DNA of 64,000 bases from Alicyclobacillus_A sp963788285 (GCA_963788285.1 CAWBGB010000019.1:62001-126000); one strand, 5' to 3'; counted from the stretch's first letter, positions 25,096 through 34,592 are shown. A program made the numbers and translations. The notes: generated by a model not told the origin, from the sequence alone.

Positions 25096-26145
25096 ATGAC
25101 AATTCGCATCGCAATCAACGGCTTCGGACGGATAGGGAGAATGGTCTACCGGCGCGCCCTGGAATTTGGAGATATTCAGGTCGCCGCAGTGAATGGCACC
25201 GCAGACGCAGCAACTTTGACCCATTTGTTGAAATACGATTCCCTGCACGGCACATGGCAGAGGGATATTGAATTGACGAGTAACGGGTGGCGCGTTGGAG
25301 GACATCACACGCGCGTGTTCAGCACGCGCAATCCGTCTGAGTTGCCGTGGGGTGAATTAGATATCGACGTCGTGGTCGAGGCGACCGGGAAGTTCCGAAC
25401 CCGAGAATTAGCAGGTATACACCTTGAGCAAGGGGCACGTAAAGTCATTATCACAGCGCCTGCGAAAGGGGACGGGGAAGCTGACGCCACGATTGTCATG
25501 GGTGTCAACCACGATTCGTACAATCCCGACGAGCACCACATTGTATCTGGAGCTTCCTGTACGACAAATTGCCTCGCACCCGTGGTCAAGACGTTGCATG
25601 AGGCATTCACGGTGGAGAGCGGGCTCGTCACCACGGTTCACGCCTATACCAATGACCAGCGGAATCTTGACAACCCGCATAAGGATTTGCGGCGCGCCCG
25701 GGCTTGCGGGCAATCCATTATCCCGACCAGCACCGGTGCCGCGAAAGCGATTGGCTTAGTCCTGCCAGCCTTACAGGGAAAATTAAACGGAGTCTCCCTG
25801 CGCGTTCCGACTCCGAATGTGTCGTTGATTGACCTGGTTGCTCATGTCGAGTCCACTGTCACTGTGGAAGATGTCAACACGGTTCTGAAAAAAGCTGCGA
25901 AAACCACGCTGTCTGGCGTGCTCGGTTACACCGACGAGCCACTGGTGTCGATTGACTTCAATGGCGATGAACGCTCGGCGATTGTGGACGGTTTATCTAC
26001 CATGGTCATCGGTGGGCATACGGTCAAGGTTCTCGCGTGGTACGACAATGAGTGGGGCTACTCTTGCCGAATTGTCGATCTCGCTCGCTGGATAGGGGCT
26101 CCTGCTACGGCGTTGCGCCGGAATGTAGTAGTCAGCCAGAAATAA
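25096..26145 (+). CDS. gapB: Glyceraldehyde-3-phosphate dehydrogenase, GapB type
   Basis: 349 aa. Interconverts glyceraldehyde-3-phosphate and 1,3-bisphosphoglycerate; the GapB type runs in the gluconeogenic direction with NADP(H). Catalytic Cys155 lies in SGASCTTNC. The residue after AVN that is Asp in NAD-specific GapA is Gly34 here (AVNGTADAA), fitting NADP use. NPHKDLRRARACGQSIIPTS is very close to Bacillus GapB. The ATG follows AGAAGGAGCGTCCCAGG. CcpN-like sites lie upstream and a terminator downstream. Confidence 0.92.
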   Translation: MTIRIAINGFGRIGRMVYRRALEFGDIQVAAVNGTADAATLTHLLKYDSLHGTWQRDIELTSNGWRVGGHHTRVFSTRNPSELPWGELDIDVVVEATGKFRTRELAGIHLEQGARKVIITAPAKGDGEADATIVMGVNHDSYNPDEHHIVSGASCTTNCLAPVVKTLHEAFTVESGLVTTVHAYTNDQRNLDNPHKDLRRARACGQSIIPTSTGAAKAIGLVLPALQGKLNGVSLRVPTPNVSLIDLVAHVESTVTVEDVNTVLKKAAKTTLSGVLGYTDEPLVSIDFNGDERSAIVDGLSTMVIGGHTVKVLAWYDNEWGYSCRIVDLARWIGAPATALRRNVVVSQK

Positions 26146-26180
26146 AGCGATAAAACAGCCGTCAAGGCCACATGACTCGA

Positions 26181-26212
26181 GAAGGCACGCGTTGCTTGCG
26201 TGCCTTCTTTAC
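26181..26212 (+). terminator. Terminator of gapB
   Basis: GAAGGCACGC and GCGTGCCTTC around a 7-nt loop, then TTTACTTT. Confidence 0.88.
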
Positions 26213-26303
26213 TTTGCAAATCGCTGACATGTTTAGGTAAGCTAATAAGGCGGAGCGTTCTGACAGACGCTTTCGTCCACATACCACTAAAGGAGTCTCT
26301 GCA

Positions 26304-27452
26304 ATGGAAGAGATCTATTTCGACACTGCCGCGACCACTCCACTTCTACCGGAAGTGCGGGATGCGCTGGTGGCGTCGTTTGATGTGTTTGGAAACCCTT
26401 CGTCCCTTCACAGAAAAGGGGTGCAGGCGGAAGCACAACTGAAACGGGCACGGGAACAGGTGCGTAAATGTCTAGGCGTGTCCAGTGGCACACTGGTGTT
26501 TACCGGTGGTGGTACAGAAGCCAATAACCTCGCGTTGTTCGGTGTCGCTAAGCAGTATCGGGGACGCGGCGGACACATGGTAACCACGCAGATTGAACAT
26601 CCGTCGGTCCGCGAGGCCTTTCAGGCGTTGGAACGTGAGGGCTGGCATGTCACTTACGTACCGCCTGCTATGGACGGCAGCGTGTCGGCAGACGCGGTCT
26701 TAGATGCGGTGACGGACGACACGGTGCTGGTCAGCGTCATGCACGTCAACAACGAAACAGGCGCCATTCAGCCGATTGAAGACATCGGACGCGCATTGCG
26801 GGAGAGGCCCAAAGTATTGTTTCACGTCGACGGCATCCAGGCGTTCGGAAAAGTTCCGAACGGAATTCGGGATCTCGATGTCGACTTGTACACCATGTCA
26901 GGCCACAAAATCGGGGCGCCGAAAGGAATTGGGGCTTTGTATCTCCGGCAAGGCGTGCGAATTGCACCGCTACTGTACGGCGGCGGGCAAGAAAACGGAT
27001 TGCGGTCGGGGACGGAAAACGTGCTTGGCATCATTGCTTTCGGGACAGCTGCAGAAGTGGCCGGGCGTCACGTGGAGGCTCGCTGGCAACACGTCAAACA
27101 ACTCTCGAATGCACTGGTGGACGGACTTCGGCATTTGCCCAGATGCACGGTCCACCTTCCGAGGCCCAAATCACCGTACATTGTGAGTGCTTCATTTGAG
27201 GGGCTCAAGGGAGAAGTTCTGGTGCACGCCTTGGAAGCTAAGGGGCTGTACGTCTCCACAGGGTCTGCCTGTTCCACGCGGGGCGGACATGTGAAAGCTA
27301 GCCATGTGCTGAGCGCGATGGGGCTGTCTCCGGCACAAATCAATGGTACCATACGGTTTTCATTAGGGCCGTGGCACACATTGGACGACGTCAACCGCGC
27401 GCTTACGATTGTGGAGTCGCAAGTTCGCTGGTTGGTCGACTTGGGGAGGTAG
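26304..27452 (+). CDS. nifZ: Cysteine desulfurase (NifZ/IscS-like)
   Basis: PLP enzyme of 382 aa that removes sulfur from cysteine as a persulfide. It opens with IYFDTAATTPL. The PLP Lys is in SGHKIGAPKGIGAL, the active-site Cys in STGSACSTRGG, and MHVNNETGAIQPI is conserved. AAAGGAGTC precedes the ATG. It lies 8 bp before thiI, the same pair as nifZ-thiI in Bacillus, where NifZ supplies sulfur for 4-thiouridine in tRNA. Confidence 0.92.
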   Translation: MEEIYFDTAATTPLLPEVRDALVASFDVFGNPSSLHRKGVQAEAQLKRAREQVRKCLGVSSGTLVFTGGGTEANNLALFGVAKQYRGRGGHMVTTQIEHPSVREAFQALEREGWHVTYVPPAMDGSVSADAVLDAVTDDTVLVSVMHVNNETGAIQPIEDIGRALRERPKVLFHVDGIQAFGKVPNGIRDLDVDLYTMSGHKIGAPKGIGALYLRQGVRIAPLLYGGGQENGLRSGTENVLGIIAFGTAAEVAGRHVEARWQHVKQLSNALVDGLRHLPRCTVHLPRPKSPYIVSASFEGLKGEVLVHALEAKGLYVSTGSACSTRGGHVKASHVLSAMGLSPAQINGTIRFSLGPWHTLDDVNRALTIVESQVRWLVDLGR

Positions 27453-27460
27453 GGAGCGCC

Positions 27461-28645
27461 ATGACACAACAGATTATCGTTCGATACGGGGAAATCAGCC
27501 TAAAGGGCAAGAACCGCGCAGAGTTTGAACGGATATTGGTTCGCAATATGAAGCAGGCACTCGCGGGCTGTAAAGGGGCCCGAATTCATCATACAGGCGG
27601 ACGAATGATGGTGGAGAGCGACGAGGCGCAGGTGAGGGACGTTCTGAGCCGCCTGCAAAACGTGTTTGGTATCGTTTCGCTCAGTCCTGCCACGCTGACA
27701 GCACTCGATGTGGACGAGATGGCCAAAGCCGTCGTAGAAATGCTTTCTGATGCAGTGAAAGTAGACCATGCTCGCACGTTCAAGATTGAAGTCCGGCGGG
27801 CCAACAAACGCTTTCCGATGCAATCTCCTGAATTGGCACGGGTGTTAGGGGGCCGCGCGCTGCAGGCGGTTTCTGAGATCAACGTGGATGTCCATCACCC
27901 GGATATCACGGTGTACGTGGAAGTGCGGGACCAGGAGGCGATGGTGTACGGGACGAAGGTCCCAGCCGTGGGAGGCATGCCGGTCGGGTCAGCGGGACGA
28001 GTGGGTTTGCTTTTATCCGGTGGCATTGACAGTCCCGTTGCAGGGTGGCTAGCCATGAAACGCGGTGCGGAAGTCGAGGCCATCCACTTTCACAGTTACC
28101 CGTTCACCAGTGAACGAGCATTACAAAAAGTGGAAGACTTGGCGCAAATTCTCGCTGATTGGGGTGGACGCGTCCACATGCACACGGTGCATTTCACCGA
28201 CGTCCAAACAGAAATCCGCAAGCACTGCCCGGACGCCTTGGGAATTACCATCATGCGGCGAATGATGGTGCGGATTGCCGAGGAAATCGGGCGTCGCCGG
28301 AGATTGCTCGCCCTCGTCACAGGTGAGAGCCTGGGGCAAGTGGCCAGTCAGACGCTGGAGAGCATGCACGTGATCAATGCTGTGACTCGATGGCCGATTC
28401 TTCGTCCGCTGGTGGCGGAGGATAAAGTCGACATCATGAAGCGGGCTCGCCAAATTGGCACGTACGAGACTTCCATCCTCCCTTATGAGGATTGCTGTAC
28501 GCTGTTCGTTCCGAAGAACCCCCGGACGCGGCCGAAGCTGAGCGAAGTGGAGGAGGCCGAGCGTGCACTCGCAGTGGATCGATTGGTTGCGGAAGCCGTG
28601 GAACGGACAGAGATGAAGACTTTTACAGCCCGAAATGGCGATTGA
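27461..28645 (+). CDS. thiI: tRNA 4-thiouridine synthase ThiI
   Basis: 394 aa. An N-terminal ferredoxin-like/THUMP region (VRYGEISLKGKNRAEFE) is followed by a PP-loop ATP pyrophosphatase LLSGGIDSPVAGWLA near residue 185. It adenylates U8 of tRNA and accepts sulfur. The C-terminal rhodanese domain of the enterobacterial protein is absent, as usual in Bacilli, so the persulfide must come directly from the desulfurase upstream. GGGGAGGTAGGGAG precedes ATG 27461. Confidence 0.94.
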   Translation: MTQQIIVRYGEISLKGKNRAEFERILVRNMKQALAGCKGARIHHTGGRMMVESDEAQVRDVLSRLQNVFGIVSLSPATLTALDVDEMAKAVVEMLSDAVKVDHARTFKIEVRRANKRFPMQSPELARVLGGRALQAVSEINVDVHHPDITVYVEVRDQEAMVYGTKVPAVGGMPVGSAGRVGLLLSGGIDSPVAGWLAMKRGAEVEAIHFHSYPFTSERALQKVEDLAQILADWGGRVHMHTVHFTDVQTEIRKHCPDALGITIMRRMMVRIAEEIGRRRRLLALVTGESLGQVASQTLESMHVINAVTRWPILRPLVAEDKVDIMKRARQIGTYETSILPYEDCCTLFVPKNPRTRPKLSEVEEAERALAVDRLVAEAVERTEMKTFTARNGD

Positions 28646-28688
28646 GTGAGCCTTTCCGTGGAACCCTATGCAAGGGAGTGATGTTTGC

Positions 28689-28934
28689 ATGGGGATTGTC
28701 CGAACGACATATCGGGTGATTAAATTATTGATGTTTGTCTACGGTCTGTGGACCGCTATCATGCGCGGTCGTTGGCTGGCCGTCGGCATCGGCCTGTGGC
28801 AGATTTTGAGAAAGAGGTGTGTGCGGCCCGTTCGACCAACGGCGAACATCTTGTTTGTGAACGCGTCCGAACCTGCGATTTACCGCCGCACCGGGCTGAG
28901 GAGACTGTTTTCTTCGGGGCGCAAAGCGACCTGA
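28689..28934 (+). CDS. Small basic protein with one membrane segment
   Basis: 81 aa from the ATG at 28689, 7-8 nt after AAGGGAGTG. The N-terminal half is hydrophobic (VIKLLMFVYGLWTAIM) and the C-terminal half basic (RPTANILFVNASEPAIYRRTG). No family recognised. It follows thiI by 43 bp and may be in its operon. Confidence 0.5.
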   Translation: MGIVRTTYRVIKLLMFVYGLWTAIMRGRWLAVGIGLWQILRKRCVRPVRPTANILFVNASEPAIYRRTGLRRLFSSGRKAT

Positions 28935-29034
28935 TGGCGAACATCGATAAGTTGTCTGGCGATACGGCAGATAGGCAAAAAGTTTCACCAACGTTATTCA
29001 ATGGTGATGGGTCTCAATAGGCCAACATCCATAC

Positions 29035-29082
29035 AGCTTCCCGTACCTACGGTCCAACCAATGGGCGGGAAGCTTATTTTTT
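29035..29082 (+). terminator. Intrinsic terminator
   Basis: AGCTTCCCG (29035-29043) and CGGGAAGCT (29066-29074) followed by TATTTTTTG. The 22-nt loop is long. Likely the end of the nifZ-thiI transcript. Confidence 0.75.
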
Positions 29083-29242
29083 GCGCTCCAAAACTCCGGT
29101 GGCTGAGTGCGATGGTTTGCACTTCCTGTTGGTTCCTGTTGGATATTAAGTTTAAACCCTTGCAAAATTGGAAATTACTTATGATAGTTTCGCATGAACA
29201 GTCTAAAAGGTTGTTTCGGCAGATTCAGGGGGATCAACAAGG

Positions 29243-29887
29243 ATGAAACCAAACTTACGCACGATGAGGCAAGACGCCTGGACGACAGAGGATGACGCAA
29301 TTCTCGCGGAGGTCGTGATTAAACACATTCGCGATGGCAGTACGCAACTGGCAGGATTCAACGAGGCCAGTCGCAGGCTTGGGCGCACGGCTGCCGCGTG
29401 TGGATTTCGTTGGAATGCCTGTGTCCGCAAACAGTTCCGCCCGCAGATTGAAGAGGCCAAGGAAGATAGAAAGCAACGAAAGTCGGAGCGCATTCAGGCA
29501 CAGCTAGAAGGCGGAGATTATGATCATCCTACCGCAACGCTGATGAGCTGGGCACAGGTACTACGTTTCTTGCGTCAGGAAAAGAACACGGCGCAGCAAT
29601 GGGCCACACGCTGGCGTAGTGCCCAACGGGATGCGGTGGAGTGGAAGTCCAGGTATGAGAGTCAGAACGACGACTTCAGGCGACTGCGAGAGGAATACGA
29701 GTCCCTGCGTCGCGACTACGAAACCATGGCAAGCGATTATCGCGCGCTGGTACAAATTGTGGAGCGGGCTCGCAAAGCGACATTTCTCGATGCCAGTGAT
29801 GTCACTTCAGGCTTTATGTACCGGATTGACGAGTACGGAAATCTCGAGCGCGTCAGCGCTGACAATGCTATGGAGCAGGCAGAGTAG
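29243..29887 (+). CDS. rsfA: RsfA-family prespore transcription factor
   Basis: 214 aa. A Myb-like N-terminal DNA-binding domain (RQDAWTTEDDAILAEVVIKH; GSTQLAGFNEASRRLGRTAA) matches RsfA, a SigF-dependent regulator of prespore genes in Bacillus. A long coiled coil follows (about residues 100-175, SRYESQNDDFRRLREEYESL), probably for oligomerisation. The ATG at 29243 lies 9 nt after GGGGG. It has its own terminator and is followed by a gerC-type gene, both sporulation-linked. Confidence 0.85.
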   Translation: MKPNLRTMRQDAWTTEDDAILAEVVIKHIRDGSTQLAGFNEASRRLGRTAAACGFRWNACVRKQFRPQIEEAKEDRKQRKSERIQAQLEGGDYDHPTATLMSWAQVLRFLRQEKNTAQQWATRWRSAQRDAVEWKSRYESQNDDFRRLREEYESLRRDYETMASDYRALVQIVERARKATFLDASDVTSGFMYRIDEYGNLERVSADNAMEQAE

Positions 29888-29891
29888 ACAG

Positions 29892-29935
29892 GAAAGGCTC
29901 ACAGAGGTGTATACCTTTGTGAGCCTTTCTATTTA
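29892..29935 (+). terminator. Terminator of rsfA
   Basis: AAAGGCTCACA-GAGGT and ACCTT-TGTGAGCCTTT form a 16-bp stem with a 4-nt loop, then CTATTTAT. Confidence 0.85.
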
Positions 29936-30066
29936 TGTCGTGGCAGGCCATTAGCTTCCTACGCCAAGGACGAAGAACAACGCAGTGCGATACCCCTTGG
30001 TGTATGGGCCACACTTTCGCATGAAGCCAGGTCGTCTGGGGAAGCTAACCCTGGCGGGTGATAAAC

Positions 30067-31317
30067 ATGGGTTACCATCGTTGGCGTCAAACTGTAGTTG
30101 TATTGCTGATGTGCGCACTTTGTACTTGCGTCACAGGTTGTTATGACCGACAGGAGCTGGAACAACAAGCGTTTGTCACGGCCCTTGGCATTGATAAGGC
30201 ACCGGGTAACATGATTGATTTCACGCTTCGTTTTGCGCTTCCACAAAACCCTGCCGGTGGAGGAGGGGCTGGAAGCTCTGCGGATACACCACTTGCGGGT
30301 AAAGCACCCGTCACGTATCGTGCGCACAGTGTGACGGAGGCGTTGCTCATCGCGAATTCCAGCGTGGAGCGCCAGGTGTCCCTCACCCACTTAACCAACA
30401 TTATTTTCGGTAAGTCATTGGCTCAAGAGGGACTCAAGCCGACGATGCAGGTGTTGGTACGGTATCGTGAGTTCCGTCCCACGATTCTTGTGAGCGTCGC
30501 AGATGGTACAGCGCGTGAAGTGCTTGCAAATCAGAAGCCGATGCTGGATAAAACGTCTGGTCGTCTCGCGGACGGCATTGCCCTGACCAGTCAGAGAACC
30601 GGTCTGGTTCCGGTGGCGTATCTGCAGGACTTACACCGCTTTGTGGAAGGTGAGCATTCTGGAGGTGTCTTGCCGCTGTTCTCCGTCAATCAGAAGGTCA
30701 AGGACGATCCGCAGGGAGAACAAGGTGTCAAGGATGGGCAGGACGTCTTTCAACCCGGACAAGTTCCGCGTGCTGGTGGAGACCCGGTAGAATGGCTCGG
30801 TGCTGCCGTATTCCACCATGACCAACTGGTTGGCGTACTCAACGGACGTGAATCGATACAACTGCAGTTCCTTTCGGGGATTCTCCGTAACACGAAGGTC
30901 GATTTTCCCGATCCACTGGCACCGGGCAAGCACATCGGTCTCTCGATTCGCAAAGAACGCGCACCTCGATACACAGTTCGCTTCTCCAATCCCATGGCCA
31001 TTGACGTGGACGTGCCTTTGGAGGCTGATTTGTTAAATATAGAGAGTGGTGTGGACTACAGTCGGCCCGAGAACCGCACCAAACTGGAACAGAGCATACA
31101 GGCGGCTACAGCAAAGGAGTACACGGCACTGCTCACGAAGCTCTACCACGACTACGACGCCGATGTCATTCCCATATCGACACACGTTCGTGGACATTTC
31201 GCCACGGATCAGCAGTTCACATCCTACGCCTGGGAACAGCGTTTCCACACGGCAGACATTCGGGTGCACGTAAGCTTGGGAATCCGGAGATTTGGTGTAC
31301 AGCTCACTCCGCTCTAA
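30067..31317 (+). CDS. GerC-type spore germination lipoprotein
   Basis: 416 aa, Ger(x)C family, the lipoprotein subunit of nutrient germinant receptors in the spore inner membrane. The signal peptide has a lipobox CVTGC with Cys25, followed by the family start YDRQELEQQAFVTALGIDKA. A Gly-rich insertion (GGGGAGSSAD) lies near residue 75. ATG 30067 follows GGGTGAT by 6 nt. No gerA- or gerB-type partners are adjacent, so this is an orphan C subunit whose partners must be elsewhere. Confidence 0.88.
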   Translation: MGYHRWRQTVVVLLMCALCTCVTGCYDRQELEQQAFVTALGIDKAPGNMIDFTLRFALPQNPAGGGGAGSSADTPLAGKAPVTYRAHSVTEALLIANSSVERQVSLTHLTNIIFGKSLAQEGLKPTMQVLVRYREFRPTILVSVADGTAREVLANQKPMLDKTSGRLADGIALTSQRTGLVPVAYLQDLHRFVEGEHSGGVLPLFSVNQKVKDDPQGEQGVKDGQDVFQPGQVPRAGGDPVEWLGAAVFHHDQLVGVLNGRESIQLQFLSGILRNTKVDFPDPLAPGKHIGLSIRKERAPRYTVRFSNPMAIDVDVPLEADLLNIESGVDYSRPENRTKLEQSIQAATAKEYTALLTKLYHDYDADVIPISTHVRGHFATDQQFTSYAWEQRFHTADIRVHVSLGIRRFGVQLTPL

Positions 31318-31320
31318 GAA

Positions 31321-31833
31321 TCAGTAAAATGGAAATGGTGAGGCAGGGGGCATGGCCTTTGGGGCTGCCCCTTCAGGTGGGGGTGCTCCAGGGTGAGCAT
31401 ACCCTGAGCCCGGCGGCGCCCATGGCATCGTGTGGCGTGGTGCAGGTACCGGTGTGCGAGGGAGGTTCGTTGCCCAGGGATGGGGAGGCTCGGGCGAAGT
31501 CGCCTCTTGCTTTGACTGTGGGACATCGCTGCTGGACAGAAAGTCAATCACGGAAGAGCCAATCCACTGCAGCATCAGTGGAAACATCGGGTGACGAATC
31601 CACTTCACAACTTGCTTCGTATCGAATTGGCTCGTACCGGGGACCTGGTCCCGAACGGTCTCGGAAAGACTGACAATCAGAGATAAGAGATCGTTCTCGT
31701 GGAGACCCCAAGCACGCGCTTCCTTTCGAAGTTGTCGTCGAAGTCGTTTGAGTTCGACCGTCTGGCGGGATGGTCTGTGCCTTCGCAAAGATGAACGACG
31801 CTCGTGCCTCGTGTGCTCCACTCTACGTTTCAG
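31321..31833 (-). CDS. Hypothetical protein with basic N terminus and Pro-rich tail
   Basis: 170 aa if translation starts at CTG 31833, which lies 7 nt after GGGGAG; the next in-frame start, GTG 31821, is about 20 nt from that site. The N terminus is Arg/His-rich (HERRSSLRRHRPSRQT), the middle helical (DLLSLIVSLSETVRDQV; KWIRHPMFPLMLQWIGSS), and the last 60 residues Pro/Ala/Gly-rich. Convergent with and almost touching gerC. A spore-layer protein is conceivable but not shown. Confidence 0.5.
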   Translation of the reverse strand: MKRRVEHTRHERRSSLRRHRPSRQTVELKRLRRQLRKEARAWGLHENDLLSLIVSLSETVRDQVPGTSQFDTKQVVKWIRHPMFPLMLQWIGSSVIDFLSSSDVPQSKQEATSPEPPHPWATNLPRTPVPAPRHTMPWAPPGSGYAHPGAPPPEGAAPKAMPPASPFPFY

Positions 31834-32062
31834 ATGAGGTCTCCCCTTTCTGCGACGGCACGAATCGAGGAGTCGACAGGGCGCGTATGATACGGCTCAT
31901 GTGCGACTCCTCTATTTCTTACCGCGGTGCTCTCTCTATAGGGAATGACGGAGACGACCCAATCGGCAGGGCTGCTGTACCTGAAGGCGAAAATCGGGTG
32001 CCGCGTAAGCGTAAAATGGGCGCGGCGCCAATCCAAATGCTTGGGGTTACTTACAGAGCGAC

Positions 32063-32833
32063 TTAGGTGATTAAGCCTCCATTCGGGCTGATCACCTGTC
32101 CCGTCACATAGGAAGCGCTGGGGGAGGCGAGAAAGAGCACCGCGTGTGCGACGTCGTCTGGATGGCCCAGCCGTCCGACGGGTGTCTCCTGCGCTAGCTC
32201 CTGTTTCTCCTCCGACGACAAATTCAAAAGCATATCGGTCTCAATGGCTCCGGGAGCTACCGCGTTAACGGTGATGCCAGAACGAGCCACTTCCTTGGCA
32301 AGCGCCTTGGTGAATGAAATGAGCCCACCTTTGGAAGCAGAGTAAGCCACCTCGAATGATCCGCCAGAGATCCCCCAGATGGACGAAATGTTGATGATGC
32401 GTCCGTATCCTGCTCGGACCATGTGTGGAAGGACAGCTTTCGCACACAGAAACGGCGCCGTCAGATTGCTTTTCATGAGAGATTCCCACTCTTCCAGCGT
32501 CGTGTCCATTAACAACTGTGAGCTCGCAATCCCTGCGTTGTTCACGAGGATGCGTAGGACGCCGAGTTCGGTGGCCGCCGCAATCAGAGAATCCACGTCG
32601 GCAGGTTCGGTCACGTCGGCCTGAACCGCAATCGCACGACTGCCCGCTTGGTGGATTTGAGCAACGACGTCTTCCGCCGCAGCCTTCGATCGTCGGTAGT
32701 TCACGACCACGTAGGCTCCTGCTCGAGCCAAAGCGATAGCGATGGAACGCCCAATCCCTCTGGACGCACCTGTGACGACTGCGACCTGTCCAAACAGCGG
32801 CCTCGTCGTAGAGTATGGAAATCCTGATGTCAT
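32063..32833 (-). CDS. SDR family oxidoreductase (FabG-like)
   Basis: 256 aa Rossmann-fold short-chain dehydrogenase. The cofactor motif is TGASRGIG, NNAG is present, and the Ser-Tyr-Lys triad lies in NISSIWGISGG and EVAYSASKGG. The C terminus YVTGQVISPNGG is normal for FabG-like enzymes. The ATG at 32833 follows AGAAGG. It is divergent from the acyl-CoA carboxylase operon, so a 3-oxoacyl or related CoA substrate is possible; YmfI-type enzymes are another option. Confidence 0.85.
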   Translation of the reverse strand: MTSGFPYSTTRPLFGQVAVVTGASRGIGRSIAIALARAGAYVVVNYRRSKAAAEDVVAQIHQAGSRAIAVQADVTEPADVDSLIAAATELGVLRILVNNAGIASSQLLMDTTLEEWESLMKSNLTAPFLCAKAVLPHMVRAGYGRIINISSIWGISGGSFEVAYSASKGGLISFTKALAKEVARSGITVNAVAPGAIETDMLLNLSSEEKQELAQETPVGRLGHPDDVAHAVLFLASPSASYVTGQVISPNGGLIT

Positions 32834-33000
32834 GACTAACCTTCTCTCGGGCAATGTACAGTGAATGATTGTAACACATCTGAATGTGCAGAGAAATGCG
32901 CGCGAAGGCCCCGCCGGTTCAGATACGGCCTGCTTCTACTTTGCAAAGACTCTTGTGAACTGTTACGCTAATATAGAATGTTGGGGAGAGGGGGAATTAT

Positions 33001-34332
33001 ATGTTTCGCAAAGTTTTGATTGCGAATCGAGGCGAGATAGCGCGCCGGGTGATTCGCACTTGCAAAAGACTCGGTATCGGAACGGTTGCGGTGTATTCCG
33101 ACGCGGACGCGGACGCGTTGCACGTACGTGAAGCGGACGAGGCCGTACGCATTGGTCCGCCGCCTGTGGCGCAGAGCTACCTGCAAGTGGATGCCATCGT
33201 TCAGGCTGCGCTGGCCACTGGAGCGGATGCGGTTCATCCAGGCTATGGTTTGCTCAGTGAACAGCCGGCCTTCGCACGAGCGGTCCGGGAAGCTGGGATT
33301 AAGTTCATTGGTCCATCAGCAGACGCGATTGCGGCCATGGGCAGCAAAATCGCCGCTCGCAGCATGATGAAAACGGCGGGAGTGCCCATTGTTCCGGGAA
33401 CAGACGGTGCTGTAGACCTTTCGGAAGCGCTTTCTTTTGCCGAACAAATCGGATATCCTGTGATGTTGAAAGCTGCCCACGGCGGCGGCGGTATCGGAAT
33501 GCAGGTGGTTCACAACGCCGACGAGTTAAGCAAGGTATTCACCTCGAATCAGTCGCGTGCCAAAGCCTACTTTGGCAATGGAGAAATGTTCGTCGAAAAA
33601 GTGGTGGAGTCACCGCGCCACATCGAGATTCAGGTGCTGTTTGACGAACACGGCAACGGTGTCTTCTTGTGGGAACGTGAGTGTTCTGTTCAGCGACGGC
33701 ATCAGAAGGTCATTGAGGAAGCGCCGTCACCATTTGTCGATGACGAACTGCGCCGAGCCATGGGACAGGCCGCGCTGAAAGCTGCCCAGACGATAGGGTA
33801 CAGCAATGTCGGAACGGTAGAATTTCTGGTGGACAGTGCCAAGCAGTTCTACTTTCTTGAAATGAACACGCGGCTTCAAGTCGAGCACCCGGTTACCGAA
33901 ATGATTACGGGACTAGACTTGGTAGAACAACAGTTAAAGATTTCTAACGGCGCCGTCTTGCCGTTTACGCAATCCGATGTTTCGCTCGTCGGTCACGCGA
34001 TTGAGTGTCGCGTTTACGCGGAAGACCCGGAGAAAATGTTGCCCTCGCCTGGTACCATCGAACAGTTGACGTTGCCGACGGGTGAAGGTGTTCGCAACGA
34101 TGTGGGGGTGGAGAGCGGATCGAAGGTCACTCCTTATTACGATCCGATGATTGGTAAGTTGATTGTCCACGCCCCAAGTCGGTCCGAGGCGATTCGGCGG
34201 ATGGCTGACGCGCTGTCATCGTACGCCGTCACCGGCATCAAGACGAATCTGCCGTTGCTTCGCAAGGTCATGGACTCCGATGCGTTTGCGCGAGGGGATA
34301 CGACGACCGATTTTCTGCAAAAGTGGTTTTGA
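33001..34332 (+). CDS. Biotin carboxylase subunit of an acyl-CoA carboxylase
   Basis: 443 aa ATP-grasp enzyme that carboxylates biotin with bicarbonate and ATP. FRKVLIANRGEIARRVIRT opens it; the ATP-binding loop is HGGGGIGMQ and EMNTRLQVEHPVTEM is intact. ATG start after GGGGAGAGGGGG. It is first of a five-gene operon with a separate BCCP, HMG-CoA lyase, enoyl-CoA hydratase and carboxyltransferase. That resembles yngHB-G-F-E of Bacillus, so the likely complex is methylcrotonyl-CoA carboxylase for leucine degradation rather than acetyl-CoA carboxylase. Confidence 0.9.
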   Translation: MFRKVLIANRGEIARRVIRTCKRLGIGTVAVYSDADADALHVREADEAVRIGPPPVAQSYLQVDAIVQAALATGADAVHPGYGLLSEQPAFARAVREAGIKFIGPSADAIAAMGSKIAARSMMKTAGVPIVPGTDGAVDLSEALSFAEQIGYPVMLKAAHGGGGIGMQVVHNADELSKVFTSNQSRAKAYFGNGEMFVEKVVESPRHIEIQVLFDEHGNGVFLWERECSVQRRHQKVIEEAPSPFVDDELRRAMGQAALKAAQTIGYSNVGTVEFLVDSAKQFYFLEMNTRLQVEHPVTEMITGLDLVEQQLKISNGAVLPFTQSDVSLVGHAIECRVYAEDPEKMLPSPGTIEQLTLPTGEGVRNDVGVESGSKVTPYYDPMIGKLIVHAPSRSEAIRRMADALSSYAVTGIKTNLPLLRKVMDSDAFARGDTTTDFLQKWF

Positions 34333-34379
34333 CCATGTATTACACCATGAATTTCGAAAGAAAGGTGTCGTGAACGAAG

Positions 34380-34592
34380 ATGGCGCAGATTTTTGCTTCA
34401 ATGGCGGGTACAGTTCTCAGTGTCTCCGTGTCGGTGGGTGACGCGGTGCAAGAAGGACAAGACGTAGTGACACTGGAGTCGATGAAGATGGAAGTTCCGA
34501 TTTCAGCAGACTCATCGGGTACGATCAAGGCCGTACACGTTCAGGCTGGAGATTTTGTCAACGAAGGAGATCCGTTGGTCGACATAGAGTAG
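34380..34592 (+). CDS. Biotin carboxyl carrier protein, minimal
   Basis: 70 aa, only the biotinyl/lipoyl beta-barrel domain. The biotin-accepting Lys36 is in TLESMKMEV. It carries carboxybiotin between the carboxylase upstream and the carboxyltransferase at 36425. The start is near GAACGAAG. Separate minimal carriers of this kind are typical of the yngHB type. Confidence 0.92.
   Translation: MAQIFASMAGTVLSVSVSVGDAVQEGQDVVTLESMKMEVPISADSSGTIKAVHVQAGDFVNEGDPLVDIE

Noticed and set aside
31834..32062. Plus-strand frame between the Pro-rich gene and the SDR gene
   Set aside because: It overlaps the start of the minus-strand gene, lacks a ribosome site and resembles no protein; nothing else is seen in this gap apart from a GCCGCG/CGCGGC hairpin near 32000.
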